A stretch of DNA of 64,000 nt. It comes from Kolteria novifilia (GTDB taxonomy: Bacteria; Planctomycetota; Planctomycetia; Kolteriales; Kolteriaceae). The stretch is from assembly GCA_007748055.1 (NCBI GenBank), contig CP036279.1, positions 6,696,001 through 6,760,000 on the forward strand, in the 5' to 3' direction. Under the pieces are notes generated by a model. It made no database searches, was not told where the DNA came from, and worked only from the letters and a program-made list of their open reading frames with translations. Shown here piece after piece: positions 54,825 to 63,962 of this stretch. The translations under genes were made by a program, and so were the position numbers. How positions within the stretch are numbered: the first letter of the stretch is position 1; each line of letters opens with the position of its first letter.

Positions 54825-55936
54825 AGTGCGTCGAGGTGGCGATTGTCGGCGCGGGTGCCGCCGGTGTCGGCGTCGGCATCGCTCTCCAAGATCTCGGGCT
54901 TAACAACTTCGTCATCGTCGATCGTGGCCGAGTCGGCGAGTCGTTCCGTCGGTGGCCGCGAGAAATGCGATTCATCACGCCCTCGTTCTACAGCAATGGC
55001 TTCGGCCTATTGGACCTCAACTCGGTATCGCCGACGACTTCTCCCGCCTTCACTCTTGGGGAACAAAACCCGACCGGCCTCCAGTACGCGGCTTACTTGG
55101 AGGCCCTTGCGACCTATCGTCATTTGCCGGCCGAAACCAAGACGAACGTTCACTCCATTACCCGTGACAAGAACGGACGCTTCCTGCTGAGGACCGACCG
55201 AGAAGACTACGAAGCCCAGTACCTAATCTGGGGCACGGGCGAGTTTCAGTACCCGAACAGGTGTCCGTTCGTCGGCTCCGAGCACTGCGTCCACACCTCG
55301 TGCGTCCAGTCGTGGGCCGAGTTGAGTGGCAGCGAGTTCGCCATCATCGGCGGCTTCGAGAGCGGTGTCGACGCGGCAACCCACCTCGCGAGCACCGCCG
55401 ATCGAATCACCTTGATCGACCGCAACCCCATCGGGATCTCCGACGATCCCGACCCGAGTGGCTCGCTCGTCCCTACCTCCGCGCTCAGGTTGCGCGACCT
55501 TCTCGATCGAGACAAACTCGTCCTACGCCCCGATTTCCACGTCGTGGCCGTCGAACGAACGAGTGACGCCTTCGTCATTCGCTCGCACGCGGATGATCGC
55601 GTCACGGTTTCGTCGCCCCCGCTGTTGGCCACCGGTTTCCTTGGCGGGCAAACGCTCATTCAAGGACTGTTCGAGAATGACCCGGAAGGCTTCCCCATGC
55701 TGACCCCCCAAGACGAGTCAGTAAAGACACAGGGCCTCTTCCTTGTCGGTCCCAAGGTACGCCATGAGGGCTTGCTGTTCTGCTTCATCTACAAGTTTCG
55801 CCAGCGGTTCGCCGTCGTCGCGGCCGCGATCGGCGAACGCCTCGGGGTCGACACGAGCGACTTCATCGACTACTACCGCGAGGCGGGCATGTACTTGGAC
55901 GACTTCAGTTGTTGCGGCGAGTCTTGCGAATGCTGA
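54809..55936 (+). CDS. NAD(P)/FAD-dependent oxidoreductase with Cys-rich tail
   Basis: This is a 375-residue flavin oxidoreductase. The FAD motif VAIVGAGAAGVGVGIAL is at about residues 9-25 and a second Rossmann motif FAIIGGFESGVDAA is at about 175. ATGFLGGQT precedes the C-terminal domain. It resembles thioredoxin-reductase or flavin-monooxygenase type enzymes but lacks the CxxC redox pair in the middle. The C-terminus ends in CCGESCEC, a cluster of four cysteines within eight residues. GGGAGG lies 7 bases before ATG 54809, which overlaps the previous gene by 16 bases. It is likely a reductase for metal or thiol chemistry in this operon. Confidence 0.85.
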   Translation: MRQRMKCVEVAIVGAGAAGVGVGIALQDLGLNNFVIVDRGRVGESFRRWPREMRFITPSFYSNGFGLLDLNSVSPTTSPAFTLGEQNPTGLQYAAYLEALATYRHLPAETKTNVHSITRDKNGRFLLRTDREDYEAQYLIWGTGEFQYPNRCPFVGSEHCVHTSCVQSWAELSGSEFAIIGGFESGVDAATHLASTADRITLIDRNPIGISDDPDPSGSLVPTSALRLRDLLDRDKLVLRPDFHVVAVERTSDAFVIRSHADDRVTVSSPPLLATGFLGGQTLIQGLFENDPEGFPMLTPQDESVKTQGLFLVGPKVRHEGLLFCFIYKFRQRFAVVAAAIGERLGVDTSDFIDYYREAGMYLDDFSCCGESCEC

Positions 55937-56031
55937 GCGGCTACTGTTCGCATACTCCGGTCGTCACTCATCTCGGGCGCCAGCGATCACGTGAGGCTGG
56001 CCGACATTTCGTTCACATGCGCGAACCACCC

Positions 56032-57732
56032 ATGGACTCAAACACCACCACACTTCCAAAACGCGTCGACGCCCTCGTCACCGCGACAGTGATCGGCAAG
56101 GAGGGAGCCGGGAAGACCCAGCTCTGCGCCTCTCTCTCCGGAGGAAAAAGACCCGCGAGCAACTACCTCGGAGCCACTGTCGAGGTGGAAAAGTACTCCA
56201 CCGGTGAACTGGCTCTGCTCGATACGCCCGGCATCCTTCTCCGATCGGATACCGAAACGACGCGTTTGGCGCTCGCTCAACTCGTCGGCGATCCCGTCGT
56301 CTTGATCGTCGTCGCCGCGGACCGACTCACCACCGACCTCAACGACCTGTTGCCACTCGTCGCCGGCAAACGGGGCGGAATCGTCGTCACTTGGTTTGAC
56401 CAAGTCGCGAACCAGGAGAAAGCGCGAGAGCGGCTCCACCATCTCGAGAAGGAGATCGGCGTGCCCGTTCACGCGATCGACGCCCGTCGTCTTCCGCAAG
56501 AGCGACGACGGGAACTGCTCGCCTCCCTTCGTGAGCCACTCCGATTCCAAAAACAATCGTTGGAAGAGCCCTTCGCACTCGACCTCGCTCAGAGAACTCG
56601 CCCGTCATCCCGTTCCAAGGGCTCGATCGCGACCTCGCTTCGACTCCTCGCCGGAGTTCTTCTCTTGCTGCTACCGGCGCTCGCGACGATCTTTCTCGCG
56701 AACACGATTGCGGGCTGGCTCGATCCGGCTGTCTCCTCTTGGATCACTCCCGTGATCGACTCCATCAACGGAAGCCCGCTCGTCCCGAATATCGTCAAGG
56801 CACCACTGTCGGGCGAGTTTGGATTGCTGCCGATGGGCCCGTTTCTGTTGGTCTGGGCATTCCCCACCGTTCTTCTCTACGCGCTCATCTTGGGCGCCTA
56901 CAAGGCGAGTGGGTTGATCGAAGCCATCAACCAGTACCTCGAACCAATCTGTCGTCCAATCGGCCTGACGGGACGGGATGTCGTTCGCGTGATGATGGGA
57001 CTCGGATGCAACGTCCCCGCGGTGATCGCGACGCGGGCATGTTCCCGATGCACGCGCCAACCCACGATTCAAGCCATCGCGTTCGGAGCGGCGTGCTCCT
57101 ACCAACTTCCCGCATCGCTTTCGGTCTTCGTTGCCGCCGGGAGCCCTTGGTTGGCGCTCGTCTTCCTAGGCTATCTCGCGTTCAGCACCTTCACCTACCT
57201 GTGGCTCACGAAGCCCCGAGCCGCCCCATCCGACTTGACCATCATCAACGTCGGGCCGTCGGTGCATCTGTGCTGGCCTTCACCGCAAGCGATCGGCTGG
57301 GAAGCGCGCTCGACGATCCGGCAATTCGTGACCCAAGCGATGCCGGTCTTCTTCGTGATCTGTGTCGCTGCCGCCTACCTCGCCTCCTCGGGTGTGCTCG
57401 CAATGGTCTCCCGATGGCTGGAGCCGGCGATGGCGCTCGTTCGACTGCCTGCCGAGGCCGCGCTTCCCGTCATCATGGCCTCGATCCGCAAGGATGGGAT
57501 CTTCCTACTCACCGACTCGGTGGCGACGAACCAGATGACGCCGCTCCAAGCCTTGGTGGGAGTCTTCCTGGCAGGTTCGCTCCTGCCCTGCATCGTCACG
57601 GTGATGACCATCGCTCGCGAAACCAATTGGTCCGCGTGCGCCCGGTTGCTTTGCCGCCAGGCCGCGGCCGCCGTGGGATTCACGCTGATCTTGGCCTGGG
57701 GAGGCGCGTTGTTGGTCGCCGCGTTGGGGTAG
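56032..57732 (+). CDS. Divergent FeoB-like metal transporter
   Basis: This is a 566-residue protein. An N-terminal GTPase domain (about 12-190) has Walker A GKEGAGKT (22-29) and DTPG (64-67), but TWFD (120-123) in place of the usual NxxD. Polytopic membrane halves follow, with the FeoB/nucleoside-recognition motifs GLGCNVPAVIATRACSRCTR and IRKDGIFLLTD. It is shorter than typical FeoB proteins. It follows the flavin oxidoreductase by 95 bp in the same direction. Metal import is inferred; which metal is unknown. Start choice is uncertain: ATG 56032 or 56017, neither with a good ribosome-binding site. Confidence 0.85.
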   Translation: MDSNTTTLPKRVDALVTATVIGKEGAGKTQLCASLSGGKRPASNYLGATVEVEKYSTGELALLDTPGILLRSDTETTRLALAQLVGDPVVLIVVAADRLTTDLNDLLPLVAGKRGGIVVTWFDQVANQEKARERLHHLEKEIGVPVHAIDARRLPQERRRELLASLREPLRFQKQSLEEPFALDLAQRTRPSSRSKGSIATSLRLLAGVLLLLLPALATIFLANTIAGWLDPAVSSWITPVIDSINGSPLVPNIVKAPLSGEFGLLPMGPFLLVWAFPTVLLYALILGAYKASGLIEAINQYLEPICRPIGLTGRDVVRVMMGLGCNVPAVIATRACSRCTRQPTIQAIAFGAACSYQLPASLSVFVAAGSPWLALVFLGYLAFSTFTYLWLTKPRAAPSDLTIINVGPSVHLCWPSPQAIGWEARSTIRQFVTQAMPVFFVICVAAAYLASSGVLAMVSRWLEPAMALVRLPAEAALPVIMASIRKDGIFLLTDSVATNQMTPLQALVGVFLAGSLLPCIVTVMTIARETNWSACARLLCRQAAAAVGFTLILAWGGALLVAALG

Positions 57733-57769
57733 ATCGCGACGCTGGCCAAGCCCCTACATCGAAAAACCG

Positions 57770-57820
57770 TTGTAAAACAATTCAGCGAGAAGCATACTTT
57801 GTTATACTGAAGTATACTTC
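57770..57820 (+). promoter_or_regulatory. AT-rich promoter/operator region
   Basis: TTGTAA, a 17-base spacer and CATACT form a promoter-like pair. Just downstream lies the perfect 12 bp palindrome GAAGTATACTTC (57809-57820), with ATACT and AGTAT arms also seen in the 53001 palindrome. It lies about 35-85 bp before the DUF58 gene. Confidence 0.5.
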
Positions 57821-57854
57821 GTTTTACCTGCTCCATTCAACGCGAGACGACAGC

Positions 57855-59105
57855 GTGCGCCCCAGTCCCTCCAAGCCTGCCAAGACCGCTCGCGCCCGAC
57901 AGCTTCTCGCTTGGCTGACAACTCGAGAGATCAGAGAGGATTGGAACGCGTATCTTCCGTGGCGAAATCGGCTCGGGGCGATGCTGATCGTCGCGACCAT
58001 CGCCGGAGTCTGCGGAGTCTACGGTTCCAGTCGGGCGTTCCTGATCATGACGTTCGCCGTGGCGATTGTGGTTCTGGGGGTCGTTTGGCCTTGGATGAAC
58101 GCTCGCGCCTTGCGGGGCACCCTGTCGCTCGACCGACGCCGGGCCACCGAGGGGCAGACGATCGTCGTCACCCTAACGTTGACCAACCGCCTGCCGTGGC
58201 CCGTTCACTGGATCGCCGTCGATCTCGGGGGCATGCAATCCAAGCCGATCGAGGAGACCGGCGACACCGAGCGGGCCGACACCTTCATCGCCGTCGTTGG
58301 CGGCCGCCGAACGATCACCACGACCTGGTCGATGAAAGCCCACCGTCGGGGACTCTTCCCGCGCCAAACCCCGCGGCTTCGCTGCGCGTTTCCCTTCGGC
58401 CTGTGGCGAGCCAGTCGACCGATCGCGATCGAACGCACCGCTTTGATCTGGCCAAAGCCCGCCCCCGCTCCCCCCTTGCCCGAAACCTGGGGCGAACGCC
58501 GAACCCACGGCGAACTGCTCAACGACCGCGTCGGCACCGCCGGCGAGATGCTCGGCGTCCGTCCCTACCGCATGGGCGACTCGCTGCGCCGCGTCCACTG
58601 GGGCCAGACCGCGCGACACGATCGCATGATCGTCTGCGAACTGCAATCGACAACGGTCCCCTTTGTCCGCATCGTGCTCGATTCCCAGATTCGAACGATG
58701 CTTGACGCCTCCTTGGAAACGACGGCCGACGAACTCGACCATTGGGAACGGGCGATTCGACTCGTCGCGGGGATTCACGACCAAGCGATCGCACGCGGGG
58801 CGGCCGTGGAGATTCTCTGCGGCGCGCAGATGATCAGCGGTTCCCGACATGTCGCCTTCGACGCGCTGGCGCAGCTTCCCGATCGGACCGCCCCGGAGGA
58901 CGAACTGACGGCGACACCTCTGCAAGAACCCTCGATCGACATCGCCTTTCAGTATGTCGTCAGCATCGACGGCGCGCCGTTGGCCAATCAGGTCCTTGGC
59001 AGTCACCGGGCGAACTGGCGACTGCTTCGCGCCGATCGTCAACCGACCTCCACAATTGGCGACCATCGGGAACGACGGGACCATCGTCTGGAGGTCCCCG
59101 CGTGA
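57855..59105 (+). CDS. DUF58 domain protein
   Basis: This is a 416-residue protein. Two membrane spans (about 42-80, LGAMLIVATIAGVCGVYGS and MTFAVAIVVLGVVW) precede a beta-rich region. The DUF58 signature lies at GVRPYRMGDSLRRVHWGQTA (about 235-254), the hallmark of these von Willebrand A-like proteins. It starts at GTG 57855. Its stop overlaps the next start (GTGA). It works with the transglutaminase-like and MoxR proteins encoded downstream; such trios occur widely, with roles proposed in maturation or chaperoning of surface and enzyme complexes. Confidence 0.92.
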   Translation: MRPSPSKPAKTARARQLLAWLTTREIREDWNAYLPWRNRLGAMLIVATIAGVCGVYGSSRAFLIMTFAVAIVVLGVVWPWMNARALRGTLSLDRRRATEGQTIVVTLTLTNRLPWPVHWIAVDLGGMQSKPIEETGDTERADTFIAVVGGRRTITTTWSMKAHRRGLFPRQTPRLRCAFPFGLWRASRPIAIERTALIWPKPAPAPPLPETWGERRTHGELLNDRVGTAGEMLGVRPYRMGDSLRRVHWGQTARHDRMIVCELQSTTVPFVRIVLDSQIRTMLDASLETTADELDHWERAIRLVAGIHDQAIARGAAVEILCGAQMISGSRHVAFDALAQLPDRTAPEDELTATPLQEPSIDIAFQYVVSIDGAPLANQVLGSHRANWRLLRADRQPTSTIGDHRERRDHRLEVPA

Positions 59106-61405
59106 ACTCCGAACGTCTCGCCGGCTACTCGACGATCGCTCTCGCGGGCATCGGCTCGCTGGCTATTCAGGACGCGATCGCCGGTCCGCTCGGATCGCTC
59201 GTCGACCGAACGCTCTTTCCGTCGCTGTTCGTGGTGGTCAGTCTCGTGAGCTTCCAATGGCTCTCGAAACGAGCTCGGCCCGATCGCCCCTACCCACGCG
59301 TGATGGCGGGCGTCTCGCTCGGACTGCTCCTCGCGCCGGCCCCTGTTGAATGGCTCACCCGGTCGCTCGCCGACGTGGGCATTCCCTACGAACTCGTCAT
59401 GATCGCGGGACTGCGCAACGTGACGCTCGGACTCGCGGCGGCCTCGTGCTGGCGACGCTATCGCAACATCGCCGCCGCCCTGAGCGCCTTTTGTTTGCTC
59501 TTCGCCTGCACGCTCGACACGACCTGGCTCACGCTGGGCTGTGTCGCGGCGTACACCGTGGCCGGGAGTCTCTGGCTGATGGTGCAGTATCAGTCCGCCC
59601 TGCGCATCGAATCGGAGAACCAACCGACCGCGAGCATGCCGATCCCCGCTTTCGGCATCGTCTTGCTCGTTCTCTTCGCCGCGTTGGGAGTGGTCGCCGG
59701 CGCGGGTGAGTCGGTGACCTATGCCCTGGGCGAGTTGATGCCGACCTCCGGCGGGACCGGGGCCCGCGACCCGTTCGCGCGCGGCGGCATCGGCGATGGT
59801 GACGACGTCGTCGCGGGCGAGGACGTCCAATCGGACGGCGGCGATAGCGACATCCACCTCAGTTCCCCTGAACCCTCCCTCTACGACGTCTTCAACGAGC
59901 TCTACGGCGAGCCGCAGATGCCGAAGAACATGCAGCGGGCGATCGCTCTGCCCAGTGAGCGGATTCGCGAGCCCGACAAGGTCTCGAAGAACCACCAAGC
60001 GGGGCGCGAGTTCAGCCTGCATCGCCGACGCACCCAACGACGTCCCGCGCCGCGCGATCTCGTCGCCGACGCGCAGCTCTATGTCGACGGCAAGTCACCA
60101 CAGCACTTGCCGTTGGTCGCCTACGATGAGTTTGACGGCTGGCGATGGCACGAGGCCGAGCACGCTCCCAGGCACGTCGATCTCGAGAAGACCCTGGCGG
60201 GATGGCTAAAGTCGCCCGAACCTGAGCGCGAATACGAAGGGGGAACCGAGCGTTACCGCATCAAGGTCGGCAAGCTCGAAACCCGCGGCCTGCCCTTCCC
60301 GCGCCGCGTTGTCTCGTTCAAACTCGGGGCGGTCGATCGCGCCGATTTCTTCCGCATGGCCTACCCCGGAATCATCTCGCTCGCGGACGCCTCCTCGACG
60401 CTTCCCCCCGGCACCATCCTCCACGTCGAGGCCGCGACCCTCGACTGGGAGGCCCTGGAGGAGCTGAGCCCGCACTCGCTCTTGCGTACCTCGACGGGCC
60501 AAGCCCATGCCGATCCATCCGACGGGGGACTCTCGAAGCGAACCGCCGAACTCGTCGACCAGTGGGCCGCCGAGTATCCTCCGGGTCCGAAACAAGTGGC
60601 CGGCGTCGTCGAACGACTCCGGGACCGGTGTCGCCTCGATCGCGACGCGATTGTTCCCTCTTCCGTCGACGGTCCGGTTGACTACTTCCTGTTCGAGTCG
60701 CGCAAGGGTCCCGACTACCTCTTCGCGACCACGGCGACGTTGGCCCTTCGCCATCTGGGCTATACCGCGCGGGCGGTGTCGGGGTTCTACGTCAACCCGG
60801 CCCGCTATGACGCCCACGGCCGCACCACCCCCGTCGTCACGGAGGACGCTCACTTCTGGACGGAGGTCCAACTGGCCAACGGCGATTGGATCACCCAGGA
60901 ACCGACTCCCGGCTACTTTCGGACGCCGCCGACCCTGACGTGGGAAGAGTGGGCGTGGACCGTGGTCGCCGGCGCCATGCGCTACCTCATCGACCACGCG
61001 GCCGCCGTTGCTGCCATCCTCTTGGCAGTCGGACTCGTCACGCTCTATCGTCGCCGCGTCGCGGATGTCGGCTTGGTGGGCGTCTGGTGGGTAGGGATTC
61101 GCTGCCAGCGTCGGGCCAGCGTCGCTTGGACGCTCTGGCTCCTGGAGCGACGTGCCACGCTGGCGGGACATCGCCGACCTCCCGGCCAGACCCCGAGCCG
61201 CTGGCTAGGCCCCTTGACCGCATTGGCGAGCGAGCCGAGTGACGCGCTATCGACATTTCTTCAGACCTTCGAACGCGTCGCCTACGGCGCGGGCGTGGAG
61301 GACGCGACCTCCTTTCGTCTATGCGGACAGGTCGTCCGCGACTGGAAGCTCGCGACATTGCGAAGCGCCCTGAGTGAATTCATCACCATCGTCCCGGAGA
61401 GGTAA
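59102..61405 (+). CDS. Transglutaminase-like membrane protein (TgpA type), catalytic residues altered
   Basis: This is a 767-residue protein starting at GTG 59102 on an overlap with the DUF58 gene. The N-terminal half has about five to six membrane spans (about 10-215). A large extracytoplasmic region contains the transglutaminase-like fold, and a last span lies at about residues 630-650. The nucleophile motif usually G-x-C-x-x-F-A reads GPDYLFA, so Asp538 replaces Cys. The histidine is kept (HFWTEV, H584) but the Asp motif reads QEPTPG (E600). It probably has no classical transglutaminase or protease activity and may be a scaffold or binding protein. Confidence 0.88.
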   Translation: MNSERLAGYSTIALAGIGSLAIQDAIAGPLGSLVDRTLFPSLFVVVSLVSFQWLSKRARPDRPYPRVMAGVSLGLLLAPAPVEWLTRSLADVGIPYELVMIAGLRNVTLGLAAASCWRRYRNIAAALSAFCLLFACTLDTTWLTLGCVAAYTVAGSLWLMVQYQSALRIESENQPTASMPIPAFGIVLLVLFAALGVVAGAGESVTYALGELMPTSGGTGARDPFARGGIGDGDDVVAGEDVQSDGGDSDIHLSSPEPSLYDVFNELYGEPQMPKNMQRAIALPSERIREPDKVSKNHQAGREFSLHRRRTQRRPAPRDLVADAQLYVDGKSPQHLPLVAYDEFDGWRWHEAEHAPRHVDLEKTLAGWLKSPEPEREYEGGTERYRIKVGKLETRGLPFPRRVVSFKLGAVDRADFFRMAYPGIISLADASSTLPPGTILHVEAATLDWEALEELSPHSLLRTSTGQAHADPSDGGLSKRTAELVDQWAAEYPPGPKQVAGVVERLRDRCRLDRDAIVPSSVDGPVDYFLFESRKGPDYLFATTATLALRHLGYTARAVSGFYVNPARYDAHGRTTPVVTEDAHFWTEVQLANGDWITQEPTPGYFRTPPTLTWEEWAWTVVAGAMRYLIDHAAAVAAILLAVGLVTLYRRRVADVGLVGVWWVGIRCQRRASVAWTLWLLERRATLAGHRRPPGQTPSRWLGPLTALASEPSDALSTFLQTFERVAYGAGVEDATSFRLCGQVVRDWKLATLRSALSEFITIVPER

Positions 61406-61413
61406 GGCGTCGT

Positions 61414-62403
61414 ATGGCAGCGACCGAGGAGTTGACCAATAGCAACGAGTTCGTGGCGGCGAACGGCGATGCGCGGGAGTGCGTCTATCAAGCCGCCATC
61501 GACCGGATGCGGATCTCGCTCAACGACGCCCTGCGTGGGAAACGCGAGGTGGTCGAGTTGGTCCTCGCCTGCCTGCTCGCCCGCGGGCACTTGCTGATCG
61601 AGGACATCCCGGGTCTCGGAAAGACGACCATCGCCAAGGCGCTCGCGGCCGCGGTCGGCGGAAAGTTCGCCCGGATGCAGTGCACGCCCGACCTTCTGCC
61701 GGGAGACATCACCGGGTTCAACATCTTCAACCAGAAGACGCGCGAGTTCGAATTCCTGCCCGGTCCGGTCTTCGCCGACGTCCTCCTGGCCGACGAGATC
61801 AATCGGGCGACGCCGCGGACGCAAAGCGCCCTCTTCGAAGCGATGGCCGAGCGACAAGTCACCGTCGACAACTGTTGCCGGCACCTTTCGGAGGGCTTTT
61901 TCGTCATCGCGACCCAGAACCCGATCGAGCAGCACGGGACTTATCCGCTTCCGGAAGCCCAGCTCGATCGTTTCGCGATCAAACTCAGCATCGGCTACCC
62001 CGATCCCGAGAACGAGTGCGAGATGCTCGCCGCCCACGTCGGCACGGGCACGCAAGTTCGGAAGGTGGCGACCGCGGACATCACGCCCGAACAGCTCCTG
62101 GTACTGCAACGTCACATCGAGTCGGTCGCCGTCGCCGACTCGGTGCGGCGCTACTTGATCGACGTCGCGTGGGCCACGCGAAGGCACGCGGCGGTGACGC
62201 TGCCAATCAGTCCTCGCGGCGTCCTGATCTGGCAACGCATGGGACAAGCTTGGGCCCATCTGCGTGGTCGCGACTTCACGACGCCGGACGACTTCCAAGA
62301 GGTCGCGCCCCACGTGCTCGGCGTTCGCTTGTCGGGAGACTTCTCCGACCCCGGGGCGATCATCGCCGAGATCCTCGAGACGGTTCCCGTTCCCGTCGCG
62401 TAA
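61414..62403 (+). CDS. MoxR-family AAA+ ATPase
   Basis: This is a 329-residue AAA+ ATPase. Walker A is PGLGKTTIAKAL (about 67-78), Walker B is VLLADEINRATPRTQSALFE (about 125-144), sensor 1 is IATQNPIEQHGTYPLPEAQL, and the arginine/lid region ends PISPRGVLIWQRMGQAWA. It starts 8 bp after the transglutaminase-like gene. MoxR proteins act as chaperones with DUF58 partners, here encoded two genes upstream. The order DUF58, transglutaminase-like, MoxR is reversed relative to the usual MoxR-first arrangement. Confidence 0.94.
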   Translation: MAATEELTNSNEFVAANGDARECVYQAAIDRMRISLNDALRGKREVVELVLACLLARGHLLIEDIPGLGKTTIAKALAAAVGGKFARMQCTPDLLPGDITGFNIFNQKTREFEFLPGPVFADVLLADEINRATPRTQSALFEAMAERQVTVDNCCRHLSEGFFVIATQNPIEQHGTYPLPEAQLDRFAIKLSIGYPDPENECEMLAAHVGTGTQVRKVATADITPEQLLVLQRHIESVAVADSVRRYLIDVAWATRRHAAVTLPISPRGVLIWQRMGQAWAHLRGRDFTTPDDFQEVAPHVLGVRLSGDFSDPGAIIAEILETVPVPVA

Positions 62404-62420
62404 AAGACAGGTGAGACGAC

Positions 62421-63962
62421 GTGAGTATTTTCCTTGGCACCATGGTCATCCGAGGCATTCAGGTCCTCCTCGAGGCGGCGCCGACGTTGCTCTGCGGCGT
62501 CGTCTTCGCCGGCTTGCTGCGTCACCTGGTCAAGCCCGACTACGTGCGACGTCTCTTCGCACGCACCGACTTCGGCGGCTTGGTCAAGGCCTCCTTCGTC
62601 GGCATGCTCATCCCCGTCGGTTCGCTGGGCGTCCTTCCGATTCTTCGCGAGCTGCGCCGACTCGGGGCCCGAACGCCGAACCTGCTCAGCTTCGCCCTGG
62701 CGGCACCGATGCTCAACCCGATCACCCTCGTCTACGGCTTGACGGTCCTGCGACCGCCGATCTTTCTGCTGCTCGTCGCCGTGACGCTGCTGGTCTCCCT
62801 CGCGGTCGGAGGCCTCACCAACCGCTGGTCCACGCGAGAGAGAACCCCGGTGGAGGACGTCGAGCCGACTCGCTCGTCGTCGCTGCGGCTGGTCAACTCG
62901 CTCATCGCCAGCGCACGACTCTGCGCGGGGCCGACCGCGCTGGATGTTCTTCTCGTGATGGTGGTGACGGGCCTCGCGGCCGCGTTCGTCCCGATCTATC
63001 CCTTGACGAGTTCCCTCAAGTACACCGACCCGTGGGCGCCGCCCCTGATGGCGTTGGTCGCGTTTCCCGCGTACGTCTCGCCGGCGATGGGCGTCGTGCA
63101 GATGGGGGCGATCTCGTCGATTCAGTTCTCCCTCGGAGCGGCGGTCGCGATCCATGTCTTCGGCGTCGGCCTGAACGTGATCCTGCCGTACTGGGTCGCG
63201 CGGATCTACGGCGTGCGACGCGCCATCGCGCTCGGCTTCGTCGTCATCGCGGCGACCCTCGCGTTGGGCTATGCCTCCGACGCGATCTTCGAACACCCCC
63301 TGGGGAGCGAACAGGACACCCACGCGCTCGACCAGTATGGACAGGTCCGCCACCTCCTCGCTCCCGAACGTCTCTGGCAACTCCTCGAGGAGGCGAGCAT
63401 TCCCGTCTACGTCGCGCTGGGAACGCTGCTGGGACTGCTCGTCACCGGCACGATCCTTCGCCTCACGGGAACCGAACGCCTAAAGGAGTCTCCCGCGGCG
63501 GCCGAAGTCGCCCACAACGATTCGATTTGGAACAAGCAGATTCCCCAACCGTGGCCATCGATCGTCGGTGTCGTCAGCGCGCTGGCGGTGGTGGTGATGC
63601 TGATCTACGTCTACTACCCGCCCGTCGAGGAGCTCTTCGACGAGATGTCCAGCGTGCGGGCCAACGCGATCTCCGCCTACCGGGTCGGTACCCCGGAGCT
63701 GGCTCGGCAAGAGTTTCAGACCTGGGACTACCTCGCCGGGAAGCTCCCTATCGCTGCGGTCCTGCGGCGCGGCTCCGTGTCGGCCGAGGCCCGAACGCGA
63801 ACCGGCGCCTTTCGCGACATGCTCGCCCGCGTGCGGGACTCCGTCGGAACGACCTCGAAGATCGAGAAGGACAAGCTGATTCGCGAACTGACCGACTCCT
63901 ACAGCGAATGTCGCGAGGCATATCGTGCCGCCGGCAACACCGAGCGTGAGGGCGCGACATGA
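62421..63962 (+). CDS. DUF318-type permease
   Basis: This is a 513-residue membrane protein with about eight spans starting at GTG 62421, with AGGTGA 7 bases upstream. The two halves share a repeat around SFVGMLIPVGSLGVLPILRE and a proline-containing turn APMLNPITLVYGL, in the style of DUF318/UPF0718 permeases. A C-terminal soluble tail (about 400-513) follows the last span. Members move arsenicals or other small substrates, but most are unassigned. It starts 17 bp after MoxR, so it may share that operon. It overlaps the next gene by 4 bases. Confidence 0.85.
   Translation: MSIFLGTMVIRGIQVLLEAAPTLLCGVVFAGLLRHLVKPDYVRRLFARTDFGGLVKASFVGMLIPVGSLGVLPILRELRRLGARTPNLLSFALAAPMLNPITLVYGLTVLRPPIFLLLVAVTLLVSLAVGGLTNRWSTRERTPVEDVEPTRSSSLRLVNSLIASARLCAGPTALDVLLVMVVTGLAAAFVPIYPLTSSLKYTDPWAPPLMALVAFPAYVSPAMGVVQMGAISSIQFSLGAAVAIHVFGVGLNVILPYWVARIYGVRRAIALGFVVIAATLALGYASDAIFEHPLGSEQDTHALDQYGQVRHLLAPERLWQLLEEASIPVYVALGTLLGLLVTGTILRLTGTERLKESPAAAEVAHNDSIWNKQIPQPWPSIVGVVSALAVVVMLIYVYYPPVEELFDEMSSVRANAISAYRVGTPELARQEFQTWDYLAGKLPIAAVLRRGSVSAEARTRTGAFRDMLARVRDSVGTTSKIEKDKLIRELTDSYSECREAYRAAGNTEREGAT

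Noticed and set aside
62151-63380. A 409-residue minus-strand open frame across moxR and permease genes
   Set aside because: Extremely Arg/Asp/Glu-rich translation with no family likeness, fully overlapping two well-supported genes.
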